DNA from: Gnetum montanum
Taxonomy: Eukaryota > Streptophyta > Gnetopsida > Gnetales > Gnetaceae
Length of the DNA: 64,000 nucleotides
Reading direction: 5' to 3'
Assembly: GCA_015680685.1 (NCBI GenBank)
Contig: MNCI01035238.1
Coordinates: 44,720 to 108,719 of the forward strand
Below the pieces are notes generated by a model. It did not search any database. It was not told the DNA's origin and saw only the letters and a list, made by a program, of their open reading frames with translations. Positions 1-10,247 of this stretch are shown here, piece after piece (the first letter of the stretch is position 1; every line of letters begins with the position of its first letter). The translations under genes were made by a program, and so were the position numbers.

Positions 1-1146
1 ACTCCACCTCCTGATGGTTTCCGATTCTAAGGACCAATATCAACTCTCTGCTTCCTTAATGAGTGTCCTGAGAAACAACTTAAGTTTTTGCCACTCGTTC
101 TCTATGTTTTGCAAGGTGCAGGCATCGTGGAATGCCTGTAAATGATGTTGCGGATCAACGTTGTATCCCTCTTCAAATCGTGGGATGTTGTTCATGTCTA
201 AGCATTTGATTCGACTATCTTTTAAATGCCTTGTGGGAATTCTAATAGCCTCCGTTATGTCAAGAATACTTCGGGTTGCAAGTAGGGGCTCGTCATGATC
301 ATCTCTTTTATCACGCCTGTGATGTCTTCGTTGCTCCCTACTTTCCCTTCGTTCATGCCCTTGTCCTCTCTCTCGACTCTCTCGTTGAGGTCTTTCATTT
401 TTCTTACTTTTATCCTCTCCGTTATGCTCTTCATGATTGCACCCAGAGGTTGAAGGAGAGGGTGAGTGATGTGAAGAAGGGGAAGAAGAAAGAGAACCAT
501 CGCCACGACGATGTTTCTTGCCTTCTCTTCGGCTGCTACAACCCTGATCGTGGTGACGATCTAAGTGCCCATCCTTGTCATGTGTTGTTCCTTCTGTGAA
601 GAGTTGGTGTTCACAAGCATCAGAACCATGGATATGTATCATTGATTGTAGGTTTTGATACCCTACCTCCTCACTTTCGTTAAGAGGGGGAACATCTCTT
701 GATAGCGAACCAGTTATAAATGGTTCACCATCTCTAGTTTCACTAAGGACATGCCAGACCTCTTTGCCCTTCAACAGTGTATGTTGGCTCTCCTGCCTTG
801 AGTCCCTCATATGTTGCAAAGCTATGGGATGGTAATCCCTCATGTCAAAATCACCCATAACGTATTCAGCATAAAATTCTATCATGCTAATCTGTGCCAA
901 AGCACGGAGAAGCATGTTAGGGACTGCCAGATCTGGGGGTAACACTATGTTACCATGCAGATCTCTCCAGCACATCTGTTCATCTTGATGGAAGATAAAA
1001 GTAAAATTGGGAATATACTCATCAGGATGAGTATATTCCACCCTATATTGTTGAGGAACTGGCTGATTTAGGTTATGTGTTTTTGATTGTCGATTGTTTC
1101 GTGTATGGTCCTTAAGTGGTGAGTTGCTCTTGTTAGAAGAAGAAAT
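1..1146 (-). pseudogene. gag: gag of element A, nearly intact
   Basis: Structural Gag protein of an LTR retrotransposon, which would assemble the cytoplasmic particle. The frame is open from codon 1146-1144 to a TGA at 42-40. That TGA replaces the Trp that F keeps in its matching 'SWYRS' motif, and the frame reads on beyond it to the window edge. Domains in order: an N-terminal family domain with HPDEYIPNFTFIFHQDEQ; a charged Asp/Arg/Ser/His-rich stretch encoded at roughly 310-590; then the retrotransposon capsid domain (EGYNVDPQHHLQAFHDAC). The ancestral start, aligned with ATG-TCT-TCT-TCT in F and D, is ATT here, and the same change occurs in B. The only in-frame alternative start I saw is GTG at 1041. 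The zinc knuckle lies outside the window. Confidence 0.8.
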
Positions 1147-1268
1147 TTTTATCGGTGTGCTATTTCACCGTTATATAATTTTTTATCTTGATTAACCTGA
1201 AGGTTCGTTTAGGCTCCCAACGATGTGAGTGATATCCTTTATGTTCTATTCAGCGCACAAACACTTAG

Positions 1269-1287
1269 TCCTCGGCAACGGCACCAA
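1269..1287 (-). other. Primer binding site, tRNA-Asp type
   Basis: Directly inside the LTR, the minus strand reads TTGGTGCCGTTGCCGAGGA. It is complementary to the 3' end of plant tRNA-Asp(GTC) except for two transition differences in 18. It sets the LTR boundary at 1288 and supports assignment to the Athila/Tat clade of gypsy elements, which typically uses this primer. Confidence 0.8.
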
Positions 1288-2129
1288 TGATGAGTGGCAA
1301 GGTAACCCTACACTCAACCATACGAAACAAGCGTAGCATGCACTATCCAGTCGAACTCCGCAGACTAAGTGCCTACACGCCCCATGGAACACTTGGGGTT
1401 AATCATTTGTTGTCTTCCCAGACTTACTTGTGGTTGTCATGGTGAATGGTTAAGTAAGTCCGATGTATATGATTTTTATGGTCTTTTATGTTTTATCTCC
1501 TATGCTATCGAGATGAAGGGTTGGAGAAACTAACTAACTCTAACTAATGAACTAAGTCTAAATTACCTAGCGTCAGCATCCGTTCCCACTTACCGTACAC
1601 ACCTTGAACCGATGCAACCGTGGCTACCAAACGCTAATCGTTGTTGGGATCATCACGCGTAATGCACGTGCTCGAAGTGGTCGTACTGAGGCACTTAAAT
1701 AGGAGGAAAGGGTTGAGAGAATCTAATCTAGCCTAAGTGCGATGAGCAGCCGATTCCTTGACTATCCGTACATATCCTTAGATGCTCATAATCAAGTCGT
1801 ACTCATTCCGCATTCTAGGAGTTTAAGGGTGAGACAGAAAGTAATAAATAAAATCCTATTCCATGTACTACAAGGTTTATTCAGGAAGTTCGTCTTTATT
1901 GCCATACACAACTTGTGTTCAGGTACAATGTTGCTCGAATAAAGATCCGTTCACTTTAGGACTCCTATTGTAGGCACATGGAAAATATTCTATCTTTGGA
2001 GTGATCAAACTACCAGAGTTTCCCTACTTCTAGCCCAAGATGAGGAAACAAGGGAGAGCCGCCTCTTATTTATAGACTTCGCGACGGACCACGATATCGT
2101 AGGGGACGATGCGATATCATGTCTCATCA
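1288..2129 (-). repeat. 5' LTR of element A (842 bp)
   Basis: A TG...CA-bounded LTR with minus-strand promoter and terminator signals. The U3 start carries GATATC palindromes at 2113-2118 and 2093-2098, a TATA box at 2074-2067, and AATAAAG signals in R (for example near 1890). It is homologous along its length to the LTRs of B, C, D and F, most clearly the block with the fixed order 'cattgggtt/accaagcg', 'gacagcaat' and 'gtatggttgagtgtagggg' at the U5 end. Confidence 0.85.
2067..2074 (-). promoter_or_regulatory. TATA box of LTR A
   Basis: The minus strand reads TATAAATA followed by AGAGGC. The same TATAAATAAGAGGC block occurs in the LTRs of D and F, downstream of GATATC repeats, so this is the likely core promoter for the genomic transcript. 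Confidence 0.6.
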
Positions 2130-2161
2130 ATGAGTTACTCAAATACCAAGAGTGATTGTAG

Positions 2162-3165
2162 AACACAAAATAATGCAACTACAAAAGAAATATAATTAAA
2201 AGTTTGTCAATCAATGAATCATATGTCAAGTTTTCTCATAACCTAAGAGATCCTTGTAAAATTAGAGTTATTCAAGAAAATATAAAACTAAACTCTAATA
2301 TGGTATTATAGCTATTGGAAATTGATTATGAGAACAAACCATTATGGAGTGAACTAAAATAGAATAACAATTACTAAAATAAGATGAAAGTGTTGTGTCA
2401 AGAAGTTACAATGATTCGTAAAACAAAAAATAGTTATATGAGACAATTATACGTGACAATTAATTTATTTAGCACTATAAAGAAGTTATCATTGATAGAG
2501 AAGGAAAAAGAAGAATGGGAAACCATTTTGCAAACTCAAATCATAAAATATGATAAATTGAAATCATATTTTTAGAAGTTTGCAAAAATAGTGGAATAAT
2601 ATAGGGCATATGTGAGGCCTAAATTACAACTACTAGATCAAGGACTAAGTTAAGGAACTTCATCTATGAAAGAATTAGAAGAAGTAGTTATGAAGATTAA
2701 GGAGCAGCATTTATAAGAGAAAGAAGAGCTTTAGAATAAAGCTTGATAGTGAAAAAATTGTAAAGATCTTTGTAAGAACAGTCAATAATTAGTGACAAAG
2801 CATTAAACACTACATGCTAATATCCAAGTAGGCAAGGAGAGGATGTATGTAGCCAATTCACGAGCAGAAGAATATCAACAGTAGCTCATTGTAAAAGAAG
2901 ATGAAGTCAAGGCCTAACAAGTAGAACTTGTAGATTTACAAAGGATGATGGAGGCATTGAAGGCATCCATGACACAACAACAACTAGAAGTGCTATATAT
3001 AGAATCATTAGTGGATGTAATAGAAGTTGAAGTGGTTCCCTCCTCTACTTCTGAACCATCCTTTGGTCCCATCCTTGATCCTCAGGTTATGAGAAAACTT
3101 AACATATGATTCATTGATTGAAAAACTCTTAATTATATGTATTTTGTAATTGCATTATTTTGTAT
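2162..3165. mobile_element. Possible inverted-repeat element of about 1 kb
   Basis: Sequence 2162-2247 (acaaaataatgcaactacaa onward to the aacctaagaga block) reappears inverted at about 3081-3165, with only scattered mismatches by eye over about 85 bp. A third copy of the arm, in the same orientation as the left one, lies at 8227-8370. The bracketed interior holds a decayed coding-like sequence. A DNA transposon with terminal inverted repeats would explain this. Chance inversion of a dispersed repeat is the alternative. I found no clear target duplication. Confidence 0.45.
2384..3108 (+). pseudogene. Decayed coiled-coil reading frame
   Basis: I do not recognise this protein. One frame runs from MKVLCQEVTMIRKTKNSYMR through KKLSLIEKEKEEWETILQTQ. 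Codons continue with many TAA/TAG stops at positions where CAA/CAG would be natural, to a C-terminal PSSTSEPSFGPILDPQ. Composition (Glu, Lys, Gln, Leu, heptad-like spacing) suggests a long coiled coil. It sits between the inverted arms at 2162 and 3165. It resembles in style, but not clearly in sequence, the coiled-coil proteins of elements E and G. Function unknown. Confidence 0.4.
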
Positions 3166-3573
3166 TCTATAGTTATTCTTACAATTCAATTAACTTATTA
3201 TAAATATTTTGTTCATAACATATTATTCTTGGCTACATCTTTACAATGCATGCCTTTGTCTATTACTTATGACAAGTCTTCTAAGAATTTTCCTATTAGT
3301 TATTCTTACATGGGTTGGGTCCTCATGAATGCCTTTAGCAAACCATACCTTAGCCTATTACAAACTACTACCTCATTTGTAGCCTATTCTACTTTGTAGT
3401 CATTTTCCTTTATTTCATCGTAACCTTCTAGATGGTTTTCTCTTCCTCTTTAGAAAACTAGACTAGATTACGAATGGCTCACCTTTGGATCTTCTCTTCT
3501 TATGTAGGAAACTGGATCCTTCTTTACTTCTAATGAGATCTAATATGTTCGATAGCTGAGTCATTGGGACATG
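3166..3573. other. AT-rich stretch without recognisable gene
   Basis: Between the inverted-repeat element and the old LTR. Short open frames exist, but none has a protein-like composition or a relative elsewhere in the window. I see nothing definite here. Confidence 0.4.
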
Positions 3574-4340
3574 ATGAAGCATCATTTTATCAAGTGTATA
3601 AGTTAGTTGAGATATTGTAGATGCTATATTGTAGATGCTACATCGCATATGCATTGTAGCATCCCTGTCAATGTGTCTCAGCTAGCTGCCACATTGTGGG
3701 TGCTATATCACATCTGCTATAACTTAGCTACATTGACACATCCTCGTCAATGCATTCCCGTCAACACACCCCTGTTAATGCAGCCAAATGCATTAACACA
3801 TCCCCATTGACGTAATGCTTGTATTTTCTGATAAACATGAAAGCATCCATCGCGTATTTGGTACCATTTGGTCAATAGTGTAGTTGAACTCTTGTAGTTT
3901 TGTTTTGTAATCTTAGCAAGTAATTAGTAAGTGCCTGCAGTGTAGATTTGAGTCAATTATATAGCATCTTATTCAAGTGGCATTATACTTGGATACATTT
4001 CATGAATGACAATAAGATCAAGATTGATTCANATGTTACTACTTGGTTCACCTAATAGCATAGCGCTTGGTAGTATGAGTAGTGGGCACGTGAGTTTAGG
4101 ATGTGTATGACAAGCTTGGAATGGACACTCATCGCCCTTAGGATAGCTTAGGATTTATATTGTTATTATTAAGTAGATTAAATAATTAATTTTCATACTT
4201 TCATATAACTTGGCCTTAGGCACATAACATCAATAATCAAATGCCTCACTTAGGAATCAACCATATGTGATAAAGCTACCAATAGTATAAGTGAGAAGAC
4301 AACTTGTGATCAATGCTTAATAATCTAGATATCACACTAG
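3574..4340 (+). repeat. Diverged, truncated LTR related to element G (LTR H)
   Basis: It begins near TGATGAAGCATC and follows the same order of blocks as LTR G: GTCAA-rich U3, 'tagtttgtttt..' after the promoter region, 'gaatgacaataagatcaagatt' (compare gaatgacaataaagatgagatt in G), 'ggatgtgtatg.caag', 'ggatag' and 'aagacaac..tgatcaa'. It then breaks off near 4340, where it joins a short 3' internal end and polypurine tract (4341-4415) leading into LTR G1. Divergence is much greater than between G1 and G2. Confidence 0.55.
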
Positions 4341-4415
4341 TCCCATCCACTTTGTAAGAAGCTCAATCTTACTTTTGTTCACTTGAGGACAAGTTTTTCG
4401 TTAGTTATGGGGGTA

Positions 4416-5259
4416 TGATGCGTTCTGCATAGATAAGCTGTAGCGACATAGCCCCATCGATGTATCCCTATTGATGCATGGTTACATGTGTCAACGTTAT
4501 TGCATGCGAAGCCCATATAAATGCAATCATCACTTGCATTTATGACATTGAAAGTTAGTAGCATAGTGAATCCCTTGTAGTTTAGTTTCTCTAGAGTTAG
4601 AATATTTTCCCTTGAGTGCCCATAGTGTGAAGTAAAGAGATTGTATGAATCTTTATTTGAATGCCATGTACATGAACATATTGGCGTGAATGACAATAAA
4701 GATGAGATTTCTAATATTCATTGTAGCACTTGGATTAGTTTAATCTTTTTTGTTGGCACTATACTTTTAATGCACTTTACTTTTATGTTTTTAATTAGTT
4801 AAGGTACTTAATCATAAATACTTAAGTATGACCACTTCAAGCATAACGTATTGCACTTAGTATCCTAGTAATGTTCACTTTGTAACCTAGTAGTGTTGAT
4901 ATGAGTTTGGGATGTGTACGGTAAGTGGAAATGACTACTTATGTTAGGATAGTTAGTCACTAGATTAGCTATGTAGTTAAATAGTTAATTATAAAACCTT
5001 CATTTACTCATCTAGCCATTAGAATAAAAAATATAACAAAACACTTATAAAAAATATACATCATATGCCTTAACTCATATTTAACCATATGAATTGATAG
5101 CACAAGTGTGAGTTAGCAAGACAACAATCATACAATCCTTTGCTTCATAGTTTAAGACTATAGGCAGACTTACGAACTAAGTCCACAAAATTTGACTAGA
5201 TTGTTAGTGCACACTTATGATTCCTATGGTTGGGCGTAGGGGATACATACTATTCATCA
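4416..5259 (+). repeat. LTR G1 (844 bp)
   Basis: Starts TGATGCGTTC and ends ATTCATCA. It contains 'gaatgacaataaagatgagatt' with an AATAAA polyadenylation signal, and the U5 terminus 'tatggttgggcgtagggg', which matches the Athila-type LTRs of this window. The U3 carries ATCGATG/GTCAACG motifs instead of the GATATC palindromes of A, D and F. Confidence 0.75.
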
Positions 5260-5281
5260 TTGGCATTGTTGCTGATAAGGA
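5260..5281 (+). other. Decayed tRNA-Asp primer binding site of G
   Basis: TTGGCATTGTTGCTGATAAG follows LTR G1 directly. The first part matches the tRNA-Asp primer site apart from transitions. A short insertion near the end disrupts the rest. Confidence 0.55.
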
Positions 5282-5299
5282 CACATCAAAGACCACTAC

Positions 5300-5520
5300 T
5301 TCCTTTTCATTCTTAGCCTTTCATAATCTATGTTGAAGTTGTTGAAAAGCTTCATCCATGGTGAGGTCTGGTATGAGAAAAGTGGGGTTAGAGAGATGGG
5401 CCCACTACTTCGTAACCTTAGTAGCCAACCATTGGTTCTCAGTGGTGGCTACCTTCAGTTGGGCATTGACAATGAGGAGTTTTCCCTTCGTCTCAAGCAA
5501 CTCTAACTAGGTAGCAAGAG
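5300..5520 (-). pseudogene. Inverted fragment of the coiled-coil protein gene
   Basis: This segment ('aaaagcttcatccatggtga' to 'ctcaagcaactctaact') aligns in the same plus orientation with 44280-44480 of element E, where coding is on the minus strand. The adjoining G coding region (5560-6430) aligns with E in the opposite orientation. So this piece of the G interior is inverted relative to E. Minus-strand translation is coiled-coil-like and broken by stops. Confidence 0.55.
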
Positions 5521-5559
5521 TAGTTATCCAATATAAATCTTGATTTGAGGAGATTGGTA

Positions 5560-6430
5560 GTAGAAAATAGAAATCTCTCAATGGAGGAAGTCCACACATT
5601 TTGTTAGAAAACAGCCATTGAGGTAGTTGCTTGGAAAAATGAGGTCCTGAAATTTGAATGAGTAAAAAGTCATTATAGGAACTAGGTTGGGCTTCTCAAG
5701 GAGGTTAATGAGAAAGAGATCCAATTAGAAAAGATGAAGATAAACAAGACGCTCCAACAACTCCACCAGAGAAGCGATGTGTGGTAGTTCATCTTTGATG
5801 GACTGAACACATATAATAAGATAGAAATTCATTTAAAAGGAGTTGCAAATTGAGTTGATGATGGAATATATGAAGCTTGCCAACCTCCGCTATGCAAACC
5901 TGGATATGCTAACAATGGGGAGACTAAGGACCAAGTTGGAAAAACAAGTGACTAGTTCCTATCTCTTATACAAGATGGAATTTAAACATCATAAAGAGAC
6001 TAAGTAGTAGTTGGAAATAGCCAATGCTGAGCTTGAAGTTCTAAAGAGCATATTCATCGATCAACAGTCTATTGCTAAGAACTTGGCCAGATGGATGAAT
6101 GACTACCATGAGTGGCAGAACCTAGTAAAGACATTTGATATCGAATGTAAACAATTTGTAGCATGGTTTGTCAACACAAAGGAGTTGTTTCCTTCAATGT
6201 TGTGCCCATGAACATTCTTGCCCTTAGCCCACATCGAAGAAGCTGCATGGACTACCTATGACCCACTTAGTAAGGAAGAAAATATGAAAGCATTACTGGA
6301 TACTTTCAAGCTTCCATAGGAAACAACAGCAGTAGCAAGTCAATCGTAGCCTCCATCACCACTAGTGCCAGAACTTGGCAAAGAACCTTCAACATCATAG
6401 GAGCCTCCAACTCCATGCATTATTTGAGAA
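5560..6430 (+). pseudogene. C-terminal half of coiled-coil protein of the E/G family
   Basis: The plus-strand frames translate to a protein homologous to the C-terminal part of the element E protein (minus strand, 43200-43900). Shared motifs are 'LQQLHQRSDVW' against 'LQQLQQGREMW', 'GLNTYNKIEI' against 'GINAYNKVKI', and at 6060-6210 'MNDYHEWQNLVKTFDIECKQ' against 'MNNYQELQNIIRAFDIKRKQ'. After that comes FVNTKELFPSMLCP and a proline-rich tail. There is at least one frameshift near 5860 and several stops. It is neither Gag nor Pol of the Athila type. The role is unknown; one reading is a Gag-like structural or regulatory protein. Confidence 0.6.
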
Positions 6431-6637
6431 TTAGCCATGTCTTTGGCAACTCTGCAACACTTGCTAAAATTTTTGTAAGGTGTCCAATTTTGTTGTAATG
6501 GACACTAATTTTTGTAATTTTGTATAATCTAGCACTAGTTAGTTAGTCAATAAATTCCATACTTCCCTAAACTTTGTAAGAAGCCTGATCTTACTTTTTT
6601 TCACTCAAGGATGAATTTTGAGTCATTTGTGAGGGTA

Positions 6638-7482
6638 TGATGAGTTTTGCATAGATAGGTTGTGTCGACAGACATGCGTCAACATAGATGCATCGACACT
6701 AACACAAGCGAAGTCTATATAAATGTGGCCACCACTTGCATTTATGACATTAGAAGTTAGTAGCATAGTGAAGCCCTTGTGGTTTAGTTTCTCTAGAGTT
6801 AGAATATTTTCCCTTTGAGTGTTCGTAGTGTGAATTAAAGAGATTGTATGGATTTGTATTCAAACACCATGTACTTGAATGCATTGGTGTGAACGACAAT
6901 AAAGATGAGATTTTTGATATTCATTGCACTACTTGGATTAGTTTAATCTTTTCTATTTGCACTCTACTATTAATGCACTTTACTTTCATGGTTTTAATTA
7001 GTTAAGATATTTAATCATAAATACATAACTATAACCACTTTGAGCATAATGTATTACACATGGTATCCTAGTAGTGGATATTTGGTATGCCCAGTAATAT
7101 CCACTTGGTAACCTAGTAATGTTGATATGAGTTTGAGATGTGTATGGTAAGTCGGAACAACTACTTATGTTAGGATAGTTAGTTACTAGATTAGCTAAGT
7201 AGTTAAATAGTTAATCATTAAACCTTCAATTACTCATCTAGCTATTAGGATAAAAAATATATAAAAACACTTATAAAAAATACACATCATGTGCCTTAAC
7301 TTATATTTAACCATATGAACTAATAACACAAGTGTGAGTTAAAAAGACAATGATCATACAACCCTTTGATTCACAGTTTAAGACTATAGGTAGACTTAGG
7401 AACTAAGTTCATGGAATTTGACCAGATTGTTGGTGCATCCTTGTGATTCATATGGTTGGATGTAGGGGATACACACTAAACT
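6638..7482 (+). repeat. LTR G2 (3' LTR of G)
   Basis: Starts TGATGAGTTTTGC and is collinear with LTR G1, with frequent point differences. The last bases (ggggatacacactaaac) have lost the canonical TCATCA end seen in G1, so the right border is approximate. Confidence 0.7.
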
Positions 7483-8226
7483 TCTTTCTTTCATTAGTAA
7501 CTTGTTAACCTTTTGGTTCGTTGAATGATCATTATACATTTAATTAATCGTAATGACTTTTGTATTTCATTATACCTCTTGTTGCAGACTTCTTCCATTG
7601 CTTTGGACATATATCCATTATTCCTTGTTATCCTAATTCTGATTCTAATTGACTTTTACATGATGCTACATTTGTCACCTTCTCTAATGATTCATCATTA
7701 CTTACACTTACTATCTTATTAATCTCCAATTATTTTTCACTAATTATTCATTTTCATCTTCCATAATTGATTAATAGTTGGTTATGTTTCATGGAAAGGT
7801 CATGATGACTTATGAAATATGAGTCATACATTTTTGTTACAACTTGTTTGCAAGTGGTTATAAATAATCTCGATTAGTTACAAAATTGATGGTTGTATAT
7901 TGTGTTATGATTATATTTTAATACTTCCCTTCAAACATTAGTTTTGTAACTTCATTTGTTGTTTCTTGCAAAGTCAATGAGTGGTAAAGAATATTTTATG
8001 AGCATACAATTCTTCTTGATGGCTAGTTACAAAGAATTCTACATTTGTAAGAATTGATGGAATTACTTCCCTTCTCTCACGAGTTCGTAGAAACAACAAA
8101 CAACACAATACGGATTAGGAATATGGAACTTCTATTCTTCATTCATCTCAAAGAAGAATAATACATTATGGAGTGCCGATTTGGGGAATGGGTAGTGTGG
8201 ATTCCATCTCGATGACAAGAGGGATT
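7483..8226. other. AT-rich intergenic DNA, no gene seen
   Basis: Short open frames only (for example 7525-7722, a hydrophobic, T-rich translation typical of AT-rich noise). No LTR ends, TIRs or protein motifs recognised. Confidence 0.4.
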
Positions 8227-8370
8227 GTTGAATATGAAATAATACAATTATGAAAGATGTATAATTAAGAGTTTGTTCAATGAATGAATCATATGTTAAG
8301 TTTTCTCATAACCTAAGAGATCCTTGTAAAATGAGAGTTGTCAAAGAAGACAAAACTAAACTCTAACATA
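8227..8370 (+). repeat. Dispersed copy of the 2162-2310 arm
   Basis: The stretch from 'aataatacaattatgaaaga' through 'tcatatgttaagttttctca' to 'aaaactaaactctaa' matches 2162-2315 closely and in the same orientation; part of it matches 3081-3165 inverted. It begins TGTTGAATATG, which could be an LTR-like terminus, but no partner end was found. Confidence 0.55.
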
Positions 8371-8374
8371 AGCC

Positions 8375-9010
8375 TCATTTATATCACATCTATCCTCGTC
8401 CTTTTAGCTTCCTTTAGGAGTTTTAGAGTCTTGGACTTAAAGACATCAAACTTTGTTCTTATTAAATTATCACCACTAAGATTGCTAGCCTCAACTCTTG
8501 GTATTTTTATTTAAATAATCCACATGTGGCAAAGTGTCACATTGAATTAATTGTACCTTGTTTAGATCTTTCTTTGTCTTGATGCTATGCATATGACATG
8601 CAATTGCATGATAAAAAGTACTAGGTAGGACAAGAAGAATCTTGTTATGGGGAGATGTGATAGTTAATGTAGCACTGTACTATGAAATGTTTCTTGTTGT
8701 TTGCTCTACCACCTTGGATTCCAAAAGGTTGACAAAACACTCTAGGATGTTGTTTTAAGCAACAAAATGGCAGCCATATACATATGGAATATCTCTCTTA
8801 ATTGTGGACCTGCAAAATTCCATGGTTGTTTTATATTCTAAGAACTTATTCTCCACGGGTTGGTGCTATATGACTAGATCTTGGATGGAGCTGGAAATAT
8901 GCAAATTAGTAACATTTGACCATGTGGTTTTAGGAACTATCACGATTCCTCTTTTTGCTTTGATTTCAACCATGCCTTTTATCTCTAGGCCCTTAATTGT
9001 GGCAATGTAG
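8375..9010 (-). pseudogene. Unrecognised decayed coding-like sequence
   Basis: The minus strand gives protein-like stretches in changing frames: 'GLEIKGMVEIKAKRGIVIVP' (about 8930-8990), 'ECFVNLLESKVVEQTTRN' (about 8690-8740) and 'DNLIRTKFDVFKSKTLKLL' (about 8410-8470). Charged and hydrophobic residues alternate as in real proteins, but I cannot assign a family. Possibly the remains of a transposon polyprotein. Confidence 0.25.
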
Positions 9011-10247
9011 AGATTCTCTAAGGCTAATTAGTCATGGGCTCTTATGACAATTATAACTGCCTGATACTTAACCTATGGCATAGTAGAAATATAGGCAGAA
9101 AAAATGTAAAAATAGTAAAAATGGAGCTCATTAGAGTAGAAACTGCATGGCCTGCCATTGCTGCCTCTGCCTTTTCCTCCTCTTCCTCCACGCGGCTGTC
9201 TGTTTCGCAGCTGTCCTAAACCGCTACGGATTTGCACAGGAGACCTTCATGTGCGTTGTTTTCCCGCAGGCCCACACTGAAAAATGTCAATTATTAAACA
9301 CGAAAACGATGCCATCATTCATTTTAATCGTTATTGCAGGGTAGGTTTTGGTTGACGATGCCAGAACAAGCAACGGATGGGATGATGCGCATCATGATGA
9401 AACCTCCAAATATTTGCATATTCATTATTCATGATAACAGTGATTTCTTTCATGGAATTATGCAGGGTGTTCAGAGACTGCTAACGCTGATTTTCTTGCC
9501 TAACGTGGGTTTGTGGGATGCGTGAAGGGGTCTAGATTTGCGTAAATACCAAAATTTTAACGTAATGACACAGAAGTTGCACTCAACCTTAACGTGATGG
9601 CAAAACTAAGCATCCATATATGTTACCATCGCTGCCTTCGTTTGTTTAACGTTGCTTTTGCTGCTCCAGTTCCTCCCTTGTGCTTCATTGCTTTCGCTGT
9701 GCTTCGTTGCTGCTACCGCTGTGCTTTGCCATTGTCTGTTGCTTTCGCTCCATCGCTCTCTGCTCCGTTGTGCTCACAAGTGAAAGTGAAAATGAAAGTA
9801 AAAATGAAAATTACGGTCGAGTCAATTCATTTTATTTTTCACCATTTAGCCTGGCAATATTTAGTTGCTACTCACAGTTTTATCTGTGTGTTGCCAGACA
9901 CATAAAAAACTGCGAATTGCACACTTCTAAATAATATGTGAATCATAGTATTAATTGCTACTCGCACTTTGAACTTGAAAAGTGCCACTCGCATTGAAGC
10001 ACATTTTGTTATATTGGTTTCTGTAAAAAAAAATTAAGTGCAGGGATATGTGCATTGCATGATCATTGGATGTACTGGCTAAATGATTTTTTGAAGCAGG
10101 AGCGAGTCACATACACATAAAATTAAATAGTGTAGAATACAGCGTAACGCATGTTCTGGCATGTAATGTTAACGAAACTGTGGGCATGTACTTGCAATTA
10201 TTAACAAAGAAACGAGACATCATTGAAAACAAAAAAGAAAACCTAAT
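9011..10247. other. Unassigned region with a CpG-containing, pyrimidine-rich block
   Basis: Between 9150 and 9900 the base composition shifts: more GC, many intact CpG sites and repeated 'gctttcgctgtgctt' type words around 9650-9775, then a short purine repeat 'gtgaaaatgaaagtaaaaat' near 9781-9812. Open frames here reflect the skew and do not look like proteins. It could be an old LTR or a gene-promoter remnant. It ends at the left border of element B. Confidence 0.3.

Larger units (their letters stand above)
1..2129 (-). mobile_element. Element A: 5' part of an Athila-type Ty3/gypsy LTR retrotransposon
   Basis: Reading on the minus strand, the order is LTR (2129-1288), primer site (1287-1269), leader, then gag running off the left edge of the window. 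LTR ends are TGATGAGAC and CTCATCA-type. Gag and LTR match elements B, C, D and F by eye. The first bases outside the LTR (2130-2134, atgag) would be one copy of the target duplication; the other lies outside the window. Its gag is open over more than 330 codons, so this looks like the youngest copy here. Pol is not visible. Confidence 0.85.
4416..7482 (+). mobile_element. Element G: short non-autonomous LTR retrotransposon
   Basis: Two similar LTRs (4416-5259 and 6638-7482) flank only about 1.38 kb of internal DNA. The 5' LTR is followed by a decayed tRNA-Asp primer site, and the 3' LTR is preceded by a polypurine-like tract (gtgagggta). The interior encodes the C-terminal half of the coiled-coil protein seen in element E, and no protease, RT or integrase. 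LTR G1 is itself preceded by a polypurine tract and a 3' subterminal region (4341-4415), so G is part of a three-LTR tandem array with LTR H. Confidence 0.75.

Noticed and set aside
276-599. 107-codon plus-strand frame
   Set aside because: It is antisense to the gag of A and mirrors the Arg/Asp-rich coding region; no independent signal.
9594-9934. Two overlapping Cys/Leu-rich frames resembling a secreted protein
   Set aside because: They derive from the low-complexity 'gctttcgctgtgctt' words in two frames at once; no start context, partner or homologue in the window.
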